64,000 nt of DNA. It comes from Eucommia ulmoides (taxonomy: Eukaryota; Streptophyta; Magnoliopsida; Garryales; Eucommiaceae). Position 1 is the stretch's first letter, and each line of letters opens with the position of its first letter. The notes under the pieces were generated by a model. That model was not told where the DNA came from. It was given only the letters and a program-made list of their open reading frames with translations, and made no database searches. The stretch covers positions 34,672,212 through 34,736,211 of the forward strand of contig CM028335.1 of the NCBI GenBank assembly GCA_016647705.1, read 5' to 3'. A program made the position numbers and the translations under genes. Shown here one piece after another: positions 1-10,802 of this stretch.

Positions 1-873
1 GTGAGATCTTTCCAAATTACTTTCTATTAATTGATTGCTTGATTATATTTGAAATTTTATCTTTGAAATTGTTTTCTTATTTTTTATTGAAAATTATTTT
101 TGAAACATTTTCTTGAAGAAATCTGATTACGTGCTATCCATTTTTTGTTTAAAATCAGATTTTGAATATCTCACTTTTCTATCACTAGTTTTGGGATATT
201 AATTGAGTTCTAATTTATCTGGGGTGGTAGAAGCTCCGAGTGAGAAAAATCACTTATCAATTTGTAATTGGTGAGTTGAGTGATGAATTGAATACTATTG
301 GAAGTATTTAATCTAAGGGTAGCTGGTTTCAGTCTCTTCCTGTGAAGAGATTGAGGTAGTAATTCTTCTTGGATTGAATTGATTTGTGAGCAATTTTGTA
401 ACGGTTCAATCCTTACTGGGTAAAAGAATATTTGGAATGTTTGTGAGGTTTTTATTCTTTAGCCTAAGGTATAAAAAGAATTAAGTTATTCTTGAGCTTG
501 TAAAAAGTAGAGGTTATTCCTGAGCCTGGAAAAAAGAATTTGTAAAGGTTGATTCTGAGCCTGTGAAAAGAATCTTTGTGAGGGTTTGGTTCCTACCTTT
601 AAAGGAATCTTGAGTTTAGTGGGTGCGACTCTCTGTGGAGCTCGGGGGACTAGATTAACCAAGAGTAGCTTGGTGAACAATATAAATTTCTGGTGTGCTG
701 CTATTTTTCATTATTTATTTTTACTATTTGGTGTGCACATAATTCTGTTGTTATATAAAGATAATAATTAATTTAGGACTAAAATTAATTATTTGTATTT
801 TTTGAAGTATTTTCTCTGATAATTTTTTATCTACCCAATTCACCCCCCTCTTGGGTAGTTCATTGGGCCAACA
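1..873 (+). repeat. Sirevirus-type LTR, 3' portion (cut by window edge)
   Basis: This stretch is colinear with the last ~0.9 kb of the two LTRs at 37319-40095 and 42494-44659. It shares the gtgagatctttcca start, the 'gatgaggtagt' and 'gagcctgtaaaaag' blocks, and an end in ttgggccaaca. It stops at a CA dinucleotide (873), as an LTR should. No primer-binding site follows, so it is either the 3' LTR of an element lying left of the window or a solo LTR. Orientation is plus. Small ORFs inside it have no recognisable product. Confidence 0.85.
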
Positions 874-1147
874 TAATTTATTTGTTTACTTGCTGCATTC
901 TGTACCTTTTATCTCTGAGTACTGATTACCATCCCGGAGGGGCTTCACCGGAATAAATCTTAGTCTTAGCTTTCTGCAGGTACACTCCCTGAGGAGTAGG
1001 ACTTTGGACTCAACTGGTCAGTCCTTCTAGGACCTAGCACAGTTCACCCGAAGAATTTTCAACCGTCTACTCCACCTCACCAAGAGGACCCGCCTGTCAT
1101 CCGACTAAACCATACTCGAGGTATGTACCAGTTTTATACACAAACAG
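874..1147 (+). repeat. Probable LTR remnant of Tat-lineage gypsy element
   Basis: This is non-coding, GC-richer sequence between the Sirevirus-type LTR and a diverged primer-binding site. By position it should be the 3' end of the 5' LTR of the gypsy element whose gag follows. No LTR partner is visible in the window, so the call rests on context only. Confidence 0.35.
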
Positions 1148-1167
1148 TTTGGCATTATGTATGGGAA
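1148..1167 (+). other. Diverged primer-binding site of Tat-type gypsy element
   Basis: The string tttggcattatgtatgggaa resembles the TGGCGCCGTCTGTGGGAA-type leader that follows the 5' LTR in Tat-lineage elements. Several CpG sites appear to have decayed. The position, ~100 bp before the likely gag start at 1273, fits. No tRNA match could be computed. Confidence 0.4.
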
Positions 1168-1272
1168 CCGTGCTAAAAACCTTTCATTGATCATTGCTCT
1201 CTACTCAATGAGCTTGGATGATCATAAGGTTATGTTGGATAGACCGACCCAGAATAGAAAAAAAGAGAAGAC

Positions 1273-2240
1273 ATGTCGAGAACTCCAAGGGCGCACCCCT
1301 CATCTCCCACCAATGGGGATAACTGCCCCCTCCAGGACCAAGCAGGACCATCAGCTCTGCCATCTGGGGCTGCGGGAACAACCCTGGGTGCCGTGGAAGC
1401 ATCTCAAGTTGATCTTTTTAAACGCCAAATGGATGAGTTCAAGTCGTGTGTTCAGCTCCTCCTTACGCGCTTGTTGTTGCCCCTTACTCTGGGGGACCTG
1501 CTCTCCAAACTTTAGTACCTAAGAAGCCACCTCAAGACCGTATTGTTCTTATTATCACTTTGAATGGACATGTGCCCGAGGGCCGCCTTCAACCTCGCGA
1601 CCCTGAGCTTGCGGGACAAGAGAAAGCTCCATTGGCAATGTCAAGATCTCCACCTCCTCTGCCGTGTGAATTTATACTAAGGGACCTGTCAGTGTCCTCC
1701 CTCCTATCACACTACGTCCCGAGCTGTGAGAAGTCGTTTGCGGGGTGAGCTCTGAGCGAGGAAGGCAATGGAGCACCGCCTGGCCGATATGGAAGCTTGT
1801 CTCTAGGAGGTACAAAGAGGTCGAGTAAGACCAGGTGTTATCGTAGAGGTGAGGCCCCTCTTTGTAGAGAAAATTCTGGAAGAAGTAGTGCCGAGACACT
1901 CCACTTACGCCCAGATGAATCCGTATAATGGGCCATCAGATCCTATTGACCACCTGTCCATGTTTAATTTTCATATGGACATGCAAGTAGCCTTTGTAGC
2001 TTTGCGGTATGGAGCCTTTCCCATCACTCTCACAGGTACAACGAGGTCCTGGTTCCAAGGGCTGAAGTCAGTATCTATCTCTAATTTCAGGGAGCTCGAG
2101 TAGTTTTTCTTGGCTCGTTTTAGCTACTCCTGGTGGAGGTCGAAGACTATGGCTCATACCCTTACTCTTGGGCAGCAGTCCACTGAATCTTTAGGAGACT
2201 ACGTTGAGCGTTTCAATCGAGAGAGATGGAAGGAGTAAAC
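1273..2240 (+). pseudogene. gag: Ty3/gypsy (Tat lineage) gag, broken
   Basis: A capsid (Retrotrans_gag) domain is clear at 1849-2240. It contains FVEKILEEVVPR, MNPYNGPSDPIDHLSMF, AFPITLTGTTRSWFQGLK and, after a stop at 2101, LGQQSTESLGDYVERFNRE. These are the signature blocks of Tat/Ogre-type gag. The N-terminal part (1273-1760) is read in other frames, so there are at least two frameshifts and a stop. The product would package element RNA; this copy cannot make it. Codon composition is much GC-richer than the flanks, as expected for an inserted element. Confidence 0.75.
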
Positions 2241-2870
2241 AAGCCAAAGGAACCAAGGAAGGGAGGTTTGAATCAAGCCCAAGGCTAAAAAATATTACAA
2301 ACTGAAGGGAGGTTCAGACCCCTACCCGGAGACAAAAGGCCACTTCCTTCTCCAAGGCATCACCAACCAGAGTTTACTCTGCTCATGGCCTCGGTGGCCA
2401 CCGTCTTCGCAAAAAAATCAAGGTAAGACTTCTTCTCTCCTCAGCTGCCCTTGAGATGAAAGTCGGTCAGGAGGTCGATAACTAAGTACTGTGAGTTCTA
2501 CTAAAACTGAGGCCACTCCACAGAGAACTACTTCTAACTCCGGCAGGAGATTGAAGATCTTACCCGAAGAGGCTATCCTAGGAACTATGTCTGGAAAGGA
2601 AATCAGGAGTAACCTGACCGGGAGAACCTCGAGCCCAGAGAAGAAGGGGAAACCGCAACTGATCATTATTCTGGGGGACTGAGGCCGGAGAGGATTATAA
2701 GCGCTTGGATGGTGAAATCAACCTCATCCACGGTGGATTCAGCTTTGGGGACGTACAGAATCACTAGGGTCCCACGTCCTGACACGTACGATGTTGAAAT
2801 AGAAGAGGTTGTACTGCTCAGGCACCCGTGGAGAGCTGACCATCTTAAGCGCAACTTCTGTAGGAAAAAT
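2241..2870 (+). pseudogene. Decayed gag C-terminus / protease lead-in of Tat element
   Basis: No continuous frame remains. At 2713-2750 one frame reads EINLIHGGFSFGD, matching the conserved INxIxGG block that precedes the protease in Tat-lineage polyproteins. Nothing resembling RT, RNase H or integrase follows, so the element lost most of pol. Confidence 0.5.
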
Positions 2871-2976
2871 CCACTTTTGTGAAAAACTTCCAGTTTGTAC
2901 GAAGTGTCGCAGTTTTGCTTATCAAAATAAAGAATGTGTTTTGTGTAATGTGCCTTGTGTTCCCTCTGGTAAATAG

Positions 2977-3135
2977 CATTCCGACCCCCTGAGCCGTAGA
3001 TGATTTACCAAATCAACATCCAGGCTCCCGAGGTCGCAGATGATTCTCCTCAACGACATTCTAACCCCCTGAGTCCTGGATGATTCTCCACCTAACATTT
3101 TGACTCTCGGCATTACTAGTGACTCTCCATAAGCC
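2977..3135 (+). repeat. Imperfect tandem repeat, four ~40-bp units
   Basis: Units start at 2977, 3017, 3057 and 3096, a spacing of 40, 40 and 39. Each begins CAT, carries a C/T-rich block around ccccctgag, and ends in a GATGATTCTCC-like block; the fourth is most diverged. The array sits in the 3' part of the Tat remnant, probably in non-coding sequence. Confidence 0.7.
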
Positions 3136-3457
3136 TCATCCCGGTGCTCAACGCCAAGGGTGACAGCCAGAACCTCTTCGAAAATCAATAGTCAGTACCC
3201 GGGAAAAGACCAAGGTCATCCACCAAGGGCGGGTCATTGATCAGGTCTGAAGGTCTGCGGCTAACTACCTTTCCCTACCAGTCGACCACAGGTCCAACGT
3301 TTTAAAAAGAAAGGTGCTTCTGCACGGACTCCCCAATGACCAATCACGAGGACTAACCGTTACATTATGCCCTTACGGACTGAGAGCACCAGACACCTTG
3401 CGAAACCTTCCTTCTACGTTCACAACATGATTTTCTTATAATCAACTCATGTTTCGG

Positions 3458-3466
3458 ATTGGGGGG
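3458..3466 (+). other. Possible polypurine tract of Tat element
   Basis: A G-run (cggattggggggttag) is followed a few bases later by TG at 3471. This is the usual order of polypurine tract then 3' LTR start in gypsy elements. No LTR can be verified downstream. Confidence 0.3.
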
Positions 3467-3470
3467 TTAG

Positions 3471-3830
3471 TGGTCCATGGTTCTGGGCAGAGACGAAAAT
3501 AATTTTTCATTTTTTAAAATTGTACAACTCTGAAAATAAGACTAAACAGAAATTGACTTGGAAAAAATGTTGAGAGGAGGTAGTAAACTCTGAAATACCC
3601 TGGTTATGCCACTCAGAAGCTTACACACTCGCGCGCAGAAAAACAAGAATAAGTGAAAATGAGTCTATAATTTCCTAAGTGCAGAAGCTACAGTTTGAGG
3701 CTCAATTCTTTGCACCCTCATTATGAGGGGTGCTCGTGCAAGGAGAGGTAGCATCAACCTCACCTTCCTCAAAGGCTCCCTCGTTAGCACTGTCCTCCTC
3801 AGCATTTCTCTACCCGACGTCTTTGTGCTA
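3471..3830. other. Unassigned spacer
   Basis: I see no gene here. It may include the start of a 3' LTR of the preceding Tat remnant. A minus-strand frame at about 3700-3830 is rich in Glu/Asp but matches nothing I recognise. Confidence 0.3.
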
Positions 3831-5676
3831 TGCTAACGCGCCCCAATTTTTCGAAAGGAAAATGATATTAAATAATAAAATGCTTAAGGAGAAAGGGGTT
3901 TTTAAAGTGCCAATTTTCTAAAATAAAATAAAAATAAAATAAATAAAGTATCGAGTAAACCTTAAAATTGGTCAAAATCACTTCTGATCGGTGTATACGG
4001 CGTCGACATTGTCAAGTTCGAGTAATTTAGACATGAGCTCTGTAAGGCCCAAATCATAGTACGTACGTCATTAATAGTTGCATTTTAAAGTATTGGAAAA
4101 TTGGGGAAAAAATTGTTAATAAAAATCAAAATAAGTTTAGGGGTCAAATTTGAAATTTAGAAAACATGGAAATTAAACTTGAGATCCAAAATGATAATAA
4201 AAATCAAAAATTGAAAATAGTAAGGGTGAAATTATAATTTTAGAAACTTGTAAAAGTTGAAAATGATTAAAATAAGATCTTAAAGGAAGTTGGGGAGAGG
4301 AAAGTGCATTTTAACTAAAGTTTGTTTTTAAAAAAAAACATATATGTATATTATATGTTGTGTGTGTGTAACGACGCTCAAATCGGCCGGCAAAGGAGAT
4401 CGGCGTGGGCGACGTGGCAAGCTAGGAACGACTTCTCCCACTAATCTTATGCAATATATATTCACTCTTGCATGTGGAGCTGATCGAAAATCTCAAACCC
4501 AATCTAGAAACTCAGAAAATCTAGAGAGAGAGAAAGAGATAGCAGGCCGTCGCCGGCGGTGCTTCCTGGTTGATTCCAGTAGTGTTGGTCAGCGTGAGGG
4601 TGTGTTCGATCGGTCGTTCAGCATGTGTTTTAGTGTGTATGTGTGTGATCGTCGTTTCCGTTCGGTGTGGGTATGTGCTCTGTTTTTGTGTGTGATCAGT
4701 GTGTATTCTGTTCATGGAGCGGGCGGTTATGGGTGTGTCGCCGTCGGTTAGGTTGGCCGGCGGTGAGTGAAAGTTAGAGAGAGAGAGAGCTTGTCGTTGC
4801 TCTGTCGTCGGTGGCGGTAGTGCTTTGATTTATCGTGTGTGGTGTGTATCGTGTATAGGCTATGTTTGCATGCTCTGTTCGTGACTGTGTGTATGTGTAC
4901 TTTAGTGTCGTTGGTGTGTGTGTGTCTTCTATCTGTTTTAGCAAAGGGATATGTGTTCTATTTTGAGCTACCGTGTGGGTAGATATTGTTGATCATTGTG
5001 GTGTGTGTATGTGTATTCTAATCGGTGACGGAGAGGGTGGTCCGTTCAGTGTCATCGGCGTATGTTTCGTCTGGCTATATGTATGTCGGGTGTGTGTGGG
5101 TGTTGTCAGCCAGTAGAGGGGTGTAAGTGGGTGCTGTGATCGCTGAAGAAGGTCGGTGGTTGGCGACGGTAAGGAGAGGAGGTTCGGTCGGTGGTTGGTC
5201 CCTAAATCGAAGCAGAAGTAGTAGTGGGAAGAAGAAACAGAAAAAGAAAGAAAAAGAGAAAAAAAAAAATTACACAAACCACCCCACTAAAAATCAAAAT
5301 CCATCTCGCGGCCCGTGAGCGATTCGGAACGGGTAACATTTTTCGTTAAGTTTATTTTAGTTTATTAAATTAAATTCTAGCATCGAAATGTTTTAACCAG
5401 ACTAATAAATTTGGAACCGTTCGTATTATTAAATTTTATGTAGTAATTTTGAACGGAATAGAATTTACCGAATAATAATTGTTATAAATAAAATATGGGG
5501 AATGGGACATTAATGAACGTAGGGCTTGCATTGCACGATTATGGTATTTTCTCTATAATATTAATTTAGACCCTGTCACAAATAGGTTCACATTTACCGG
5601 AGGATCAGTAGCGGATAGTCGGTGGAGCTTTTGAGAGCAGTTTATCAGGTGAGTGTACTATTTTCTTGCCAAACTA

Positions 5677-5683
<7 letters not shown>

Positions 5684-5712
<29 letters not shown>
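5684..5712. repeat. (TA)n microsatellite
   Basis: Uninterrupted TA dinucleotides inside the long LTR. Confidence 0.95.
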
Positions 5713-5715
<3 letters not shown>

Positions 5716-6000
5716 TGTAAAATGGTTTTACTTAAACAGGATGATTTTAAAAATTATGTGGATCAAGCAGGTTTTTGGGTGAGTTGGTGAAATGAATTTT
5801 TGTCGAATTATGTTGATTTTAAAAGAAAGTTGAAAATGATTTTCTTTGCATTCGGTAGTTTTAAAAGAGAGTGAAAAATATCTGGTTTTCTAAAAATAAA
5901 GAGTGAAAAAGTGGTTTTGAAAAAAATAGACGTTTCCTTTTAAAAGAAAGTGAGAAATATGATTTTTGGATAAAAAGACAGTTTTTGGAAAAGAGAGGTG

Positions 6001-6240
6001 GATGTGTGATCTGACGATGCTGATTAGACGATATCATTACGTTGTGGTTTGATAATGATGTTATTAATTTGACGATGTTATTGATTAGACGATGCTATTG
6101 ATTCGTAATTTGACGATGTTATTGACTTCATGATACTATAGTATTTATCCGCTTCGGCGGAATGATGTTTATCTGCTATGGCAAAGCGATGTTAGACGTT
6201 TATACTGCGCAGTGATTATTTGCTTCAGCGGAGTGATGGG
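6001..6240 (+). repeat. Short diverged repeats inside the long LTR
   Basis: A block of gacgatg-ttattgatt-like units (6013-6135) is followed by three related phrases around cttcggcggaatgatg, ctatggcaaagcgatg and cttcagcggagtgatg. They look like locally amplified LTR sequence. Confidence 0.5.
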
Positions 6241-6793
6241 TATCTGTTAAAAAGGCAAATCCTACAAGTGGTACGGTACCGTTGCAACTCCCGATCGTGA
6301 GGTTAAAATGATCACTAGGGCTGGTCAGTGTGTGTTTGAGTTATGTGTTTAAAAAGTGTGTTTGAAATGTGTGCTTGAGATGCGGTGTTTTATGTATTAT
6401 TGGCTGATTTGATATTTATTATCATGGTGATTAGTATGATTTTTATATTAGTTCGATTTGAATGGAACTTAATTATGTCGCTTTATTTTCTCTGCTTTTA
6501 TACTGGGGATTTTACGAGCTATGTGGTATTTATAAACTTACATTTGATCCATTTAGATGTTGTAGAATGAGTCTTCATTATTAAAAATATTTTTACTAAG
6601 AAGGCAGTACACTCGCAGATGAAGCAGTTAGGAGTCAGTCCCCTACTAGCACTAGGTAGAATCCTACGATGGAGTCGTGTGGAGGGCTGAGATGAGCTTC
6701 CTGAGGCGAACCTGTGAGGGGTCCATGGTATTATATTTTGCTGTTAGTATATTTGGGGAACGGGTGTGTTCCCATAACAGATATATGTATAGC

Positions 6794-6796
<3 letters not shown>

Positions 6797-6839
<43 letters not shown>
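6797..6839. repeat. (AT)n microsatellite
   Basis: Uninterrupted AT dinucleotides near the right end of the long LTR. Confidence 0.95.
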
Positions 6840-6846
<7 letters not shown>

Positions 6847-6941
6847 TGTCATGTAATAGATGGTTGGTTGGTTGTTTTCGGTGATGTCATGATATCGTTA
6901 CGCCAGCCCAGGATGTCGGGATTTCGAGATGTGTCGTGACA

Positions 6942-7607
6942 AGCTCCTTGTTCAAATCGATTGCCTCATCATCCACTTGAAAAATAGATGTTAATTTCAA
7001 CTGTCGAACGATAATTCAAGTGTTTGGCTACATAGAATTAGAGCCTTGAAATTGAAATAGAAGTTCAATTCCGGGTTACCAAATGTCACCATTGTGACGT
7101 TGGGATTACCTCGAGTGTGGTTAAGGGAAGTAGTTCGAATCCGTTATCAGTTTCGAAAGTTATTCTTTCATCTTTAAGCTTTGATAGGATTCCCGTGTAG
7201 TTATCCGTTGAACTCACAACTTTGTAGTAACTGCATTTAGTTTTATATACAGAATTGCATTATCAAACAGACCCTAAGACGATAAAAAAAAACGTGGTGG
7301 TTTCATAATGTTACTCATAATAATACCTCTCGAATCTATCTTCTTCGGCTTCATCTTCTTCGTCAATTAACGGTTCGATGACATCATCGGCACTGACGTC
7401 TAAAGCAATGGAGAGTAGTTAGTCTTTGTCGACATCATTCACTTTGATATTTACAACTCGAGCACGTCTAAACTTGAACATGATCGATCCCGGATCAGCC
7501 ATCTTTCCACCATAATCTTTAACCACTTCTCTAACGGATCCGATCGATCTGTTTACTTTATCTGTTAAGACCTCTACTATAATACCGACTCCACCAAAAC
7601 CATTGAC
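6942..7607 (-). pseudogene. YebC/PmpR/TACO1-family gene fragment, three exons
   Basis: On the minus strand three exon-like blocks encode the C-terminal part of a YebC/TACO1-family protein (organellar translation activators; YebC-like proteins in bacteria). Block 1 (7607-7327) reads VNGFGGVGIIVEVLTDKVNR, then KDYGGKMADPGSIMFKF and ADDVIEPLIDEEDE. Block 2 (7230-7110) reads YYKVVSSTDNYTGIL, then TFETDNGFELLP. Block 3 (6976-6942) reads VDDEAIDLNKEL and is cut by the LTR. Splice signals support introns: acceptor TTTTTTCAG before block 1, donor AG|GTATTA after it, acceptor GCAG before block 2 and donor GAG|GTAATC after it; phases join across blocks 1-2. Damage: an in-frame TAA at 7421-7419 where relatives have Gln (CAA to TAA), the acceptor before block 3 reads CAA rather than CAG, and both gene ends are missing. 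Plant homologues of the At2g25830 type are the closest match from memory. Confidence 0.85.
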
Positions 7608-7652
7608 CTGAAAAAATAAAATTCAAAAAAAAAAAAAAAGGACTAGTTTTAA

Positions 7653-7968
7653 GGGTTGTTTGGTTAACAGCTCGAGTACGTATTCTTTATTTAAAAAAAA
7701 AAACATGTTGTTAAAGTCGAAAATAATTTTCCAGAATAATTTTCATAATCATCAATCAACCGCATCACCCTTTTTCACTCACGTCAATAATCTATCTCCT
7801 CGTTTTTTGTAAAGTTTTAATCAACCATGTCAATTCTTCTTCTGATTTTTAACCACATATAATAAATTTTGTGGTTTCAAACCCCAAATCAAACAATTTT
7901 TCACAATTTTTTGAACTTGTTTTCGAAAAATTTTAAAATTGCTTTTGAGTTCTAAAGCAAACAAGCCC
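7653..7968. mobile_element. MITE, PIF/Harbinger (Tourist-like), 316 bp
   Basis: Imperfect terminal inverted repeats run GGGTTGTTTGGTTAACAG at the left and, reverse-complemented, GGGCTTGTTTGCTTTAG at the right. They are flanked by TAA at 7650-7652 and 7969-7971, the 3-bp TWA-type target duplication of Harbinger elements. It is non-coding and sits in an intron (minus strand) of the TACO1-like pseudogene. Confidence 0.7.
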
Positions 7969-8061
7969 TAAAAAAGTCATGTACTTCATGCATTAGGCAT
8001 CGATATTACATCACAAAATTTGTTAATTTAAGTTTCTTGTCTTTTTAAATAATAAAATGCT

Positions 8062-8560
8062 TCAGGCTACAATCAAATAGCCATTGCACCAGAAGACCAA
8101 GAGAAGACAATTTTCACATGTTCGTACGAAACCTTTGCTTACCGTCGTATGCTGTTTGGTCTTTGCAATGCTCCAGCAACATTCCAACGGTGTATGATGG
8201 CTATCTTTTTAGACATGGTGGAGGACATATTGGAAGTATTCATGGATGACTTCTCGTTCTTTAGTTTATCCTTTAACCATTGCCTTTACAATTTGTCACT
8301 TGTTCTCAACCGTTGTGAATAGAAGTATCTAGTTCTCAATTGGGAAAAGTGTTATTTTATAGTCAAAGAGGGAATCGCCTTAGGCCATCGAGTCTCTTCT
8401 AAGGGGTTTGAGATGGACCGGGTGAAAATTGAGACGATCAAGGAACTTCCACCACCAATCAATGTGAAGAGAGTTCGAAGTTTCTTAGGTCATACCGGCT
8501 TCTACCGGCGTTTCATTAAGGATTTTTTTTAAACGGTGAAGCCGTTATATCATTTGCTGA
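8062..8560 (+). pseudogene. pol: Athila-type reverse transcriptase, partial
   Basis: Frame reads GYNQIAIAPEDQEKTIFTC, YRRMLFGLCNAPATFQRCMM and EVFMDDFSFF, the core palm blocks of Ty3/gypsy RT with the catalytic (F)MDD pair intact. A stop occurs at about 8321, after which LGHRVSSKGFEMDRVKIE and [15 protein letters not shown] (thumb) follow. The fingers and N-terminal palm are missing because the element is truncated on this side. Confidence 0.85.
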
Positions 8561-8987
8561 AAAAGAATCCCCGTTCATTTTTTATGAAGCTTGTGTGGAA
8601 GCGTTCAATGCTATGAATGAGATGTTTATCTCAACTCCAATAATAGTCACTCCGGATTGGAATAAGCATTTTGAAATCATGTGTGATGCGAGCGACTATG
8701 TGGTTGGAGCTATTTTAGGCCAACAGAAAGAGAAGATTTTTCGATCCATATACTATGCAAGGAAAACGTTGAATGACGCTCAAGAGAATTACACCACCAC
8801 TGAGAATGAGATGTTCGCGGTGGTCTTTGCATGTGATAAGTTCCGGTCTTACATTATAGGATCCAAAGTGATCATCTACACGGACTATGCCACCATCCGG
8901 TACTTATTTGCAAAGAGGGATGCAAAGCCGCTTCTAATCCGATGGATTCTCTTGCTTCAAGAATTTGATGCTGAGATTAGAGATTAA
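8561..8987 (+). pseudogene. pol: Athila-type RNase H domain of pol
   Basis: A 130-codon open frame (from 8595) carries the gypsy RNase H blocks: [18 protein letters not shown] (first Asp), [20 protein letters not shown] (Glu), and [16 protein letters not shown] (second Asp). It degrades the RNA strand of the RNA-DNA hybrid in an active element. The frame ends at a TAA (8985-8987) where relatives continue, so the link to integrase is broken. Confidence 0.85.
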
Positions 8988-9002
8988 AATGGGAGTAAGA
9001 AT

Positions 9003-10390
9003 GTGGTTTCCGATCATCTCTCCCTGCTCATGCAAAAAGATGTTGGTGATGATTCTTGTATCACGGAAGTTTTCCTGAATGAGCAATTGTTCAACGTTGA
9101 AACTAAACTTCCATGGTTCATGGATATAATCAATTATCTCACATGCAAGGTGTTCCCACATGACCTATCCATTGCCCAAATGAATAAATTCCTATTCGAT
9201 GTGAAGCATTACATGTGGGATGAACCGATGTTGTTCAAGAAATACGTTGACCAAGTCATCCGGAGATGTGTTCCAGAAGAGGAAATGACAAGCATTCTAT
9301 ATCATTGTCATTCATCATCGTGTGGGGGCACTTTGGAGCAACACGAATGGCCGCTAAGGTGCTTCAGTCAGGTTTTTACTGGCCAATGCTCTTTTATGAT
9401 TCATATACATTTGTAAAGACCTGTGATTGATGCCATAGGGTTGGCAACATCTCAAGACGGCATGAGTTGCCCACTGACGTCCATTCCTGAGTTGGAGCTT
9501 TTTATTTGGGGGATTGATTTTATGGGGCCGTTTTTCCCGTCCTTTGGTCAGGAGTATATCTTACTGGCGATGGATTACGTATCCAAATGGGTTTAGGCTG
9601 TGGTAACGCTAACCAATGATGCTAAGGTGGTTCTAAAATTCCTTCAAAAGAACATAATGACAAGGTTCGGGACTCCTCGAGCCATTCTCAGTGATGAAGG
9701 AACCCACTTTTGCTATAAAATGTTTAATACTTTACTGACAAAGTATGGAGTCCGGCAAAAGGTGGTGCTTCCATACCATCCCCAAACAAATAGCCAAGCC
9801 GAAGTATCCAATCGAGAGATAAAGCAGATCTTGGAGAAGACGATTCACACTAACTGTAAGGACCAGATTGTGAAATTAGATGATGCACTATGGGCATACC
9901 ACATGGCTTTTAAAACACCGATCGGAATGTCACCATATCGGTTGGTGTTTGGGAAGGCGTGCCATTTGCTAGTAGAATTGAAGCACCATTCCTATTGGGT
10001 GATAAAGAAGTTGAATTTTGATCTCAATGCTTCAGGTTAACAAAATCTACTCCAACTCAACGAGATAGAGGAATTCCGGTATGAGGCATATGAGAACGCT
10101 ATGTTGTACAAAGATAAAACCAAAAAATGGCATGATAAACACATAGTCGGGAGAGAGTTCAGCTTGGGCCAATAAGTTATACTATTTAATTCTCGGCTAA
10201 GACTCTTTCCCAAAAAATTGAAGTCCAAATGGTCCGAACTGTTACGGATCAACACATATATTTCCATTTAGATCTGTCAAATTGGAAAGTGATGACGGAC
10301 GAATTTTCCGAGTCAATGGGGAAAGAATTAAGTACTATTTTAGAAATAAAGAACGAGTTGTGGATAGTATCTCCCTCATTGACAACTAAT
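9003..10390 (+). pseudogene. pol: Athila-type integrase, broken
   Basis: 9003-9416 matches the zinc-finger (HHCC) part (LFKKYVDQVIRRCVPEEE). After stops, the catalytic core appears: GIDFMGPF (first Asp, ~9511), then an open frame 9600-10040 with [10 protein letters not shown] (Asp at 9693-9695) and [11 protein letters not shown] (Glu 36 residues later), a DD35E spacing. The C-terminal part follows in pieces (YNxRLRLFPKKLKSKWSE-like, ~10180-10240, and [17 protein letters not shown]). Catalytic residues are still present, but a TAG at ~9594, a stop at 10038 and frameshifts inactivate it. Confidence 0.85.
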
Positions 10391-10660
10391 GTAGATGTTT
10401 TCTAAGTCCAGCTAGAGATATTAAAACAAGTGCATTTTTTGATATACAACCCGAGGGTTTGGTTTTTCGCTAAGTTTTGATATATAGTAACTATTTGGAG
10501 GTAAAAATGGTCTCGAAGTGAGTTTGAAAGTGGATTAAAGAGTTCGGGAATTTGGGGTAGTAATATGATTATGAAAGCGATGAAATTACGGAATGGAAGT
10601 GAAGTGGTGGTTTGCTGTTTAAAAAAATGCAAAGAAACATTTGAAAATTTGCAGGCCTCG
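10391..10660 (+). other. Post-pol spacer of element A
   Basis: Non-coding AT-rich sequence between the end of integrase and the palindrome cluster. No gene seen. Confidence 0.5.
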
Positions 10661-10802
10661 ATCACTGCAGTAGTGGAATTGACAGCTGCAGCGGTCATTA
10701 AGCAAAATACTTTATGTTATTCCATCGCTGCAGCGATAGAGACCATCGTTACAGTGGTGAAGTAGCAGAAAACCCACTAGGCTTTCATCGCTGCAGTGAT
10801 GG
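10661..10802 (+). repeat. Cluster of GCTGCAGC-centred palindromes (internal, element A)
   Basis: At least five copies of a ~14-bp dyad, including the perfect palindrome ATCGCTGCAGCGAT at 10724-10737 and near-perfect copies at 10661-10674, 10744-10757 and 10787-10800. The same motif family is in the LTRs of elements A and B. Here it precedes a TATA-like site and the env-position ORF. Confidence 0.85.

Larger units (their letters stand above)
3831..6941 (+). repeat. Long LTR of Del/Tekay-type chromovirus (single copy in window)
   Basis: The left end, TGctaacgcgccccaattt, resembles the TGTAACGCCCC terminus typical of Del/Tekay LTRs. The right end, gtgtcgtgaCA at 6941, matches their usual GTGACA terminus. 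Internal blocks such as a gatcggtgtatacggcg-like segment and ggtacggtaccgttgcaact also fit. The right boundary is sharp because exon sequence of the TACO1-like pseudogene resumes at 6942. The left boundary is less sure: flanking 5-mers do not match and the pseudogene does not continue left of 3831. No second LTR or internal domains are in view. ORFs at 4344-4751 and 5127-5318 are low-complexity GT-rich or purine-rich shadows. Confidence 0.5.

Noticed and set aside
1157..1522. 121-codon plus-strand ORF near the Tat primer site
   Set aside because: Out of frame with the better gag N-terminal candidate starting at 1273; no recognised motif.
4344..4751. 135-codon plus-strand ORF in the long LTR
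   Set aside because: Driven by GT- and GA-rich low-complexity LTR sequence; overlapping minus-strand ORF has the same cause; no domain.
3826..6946. Target duplication around the long LTR
   Set aside because: tgcta and agctc do not match.
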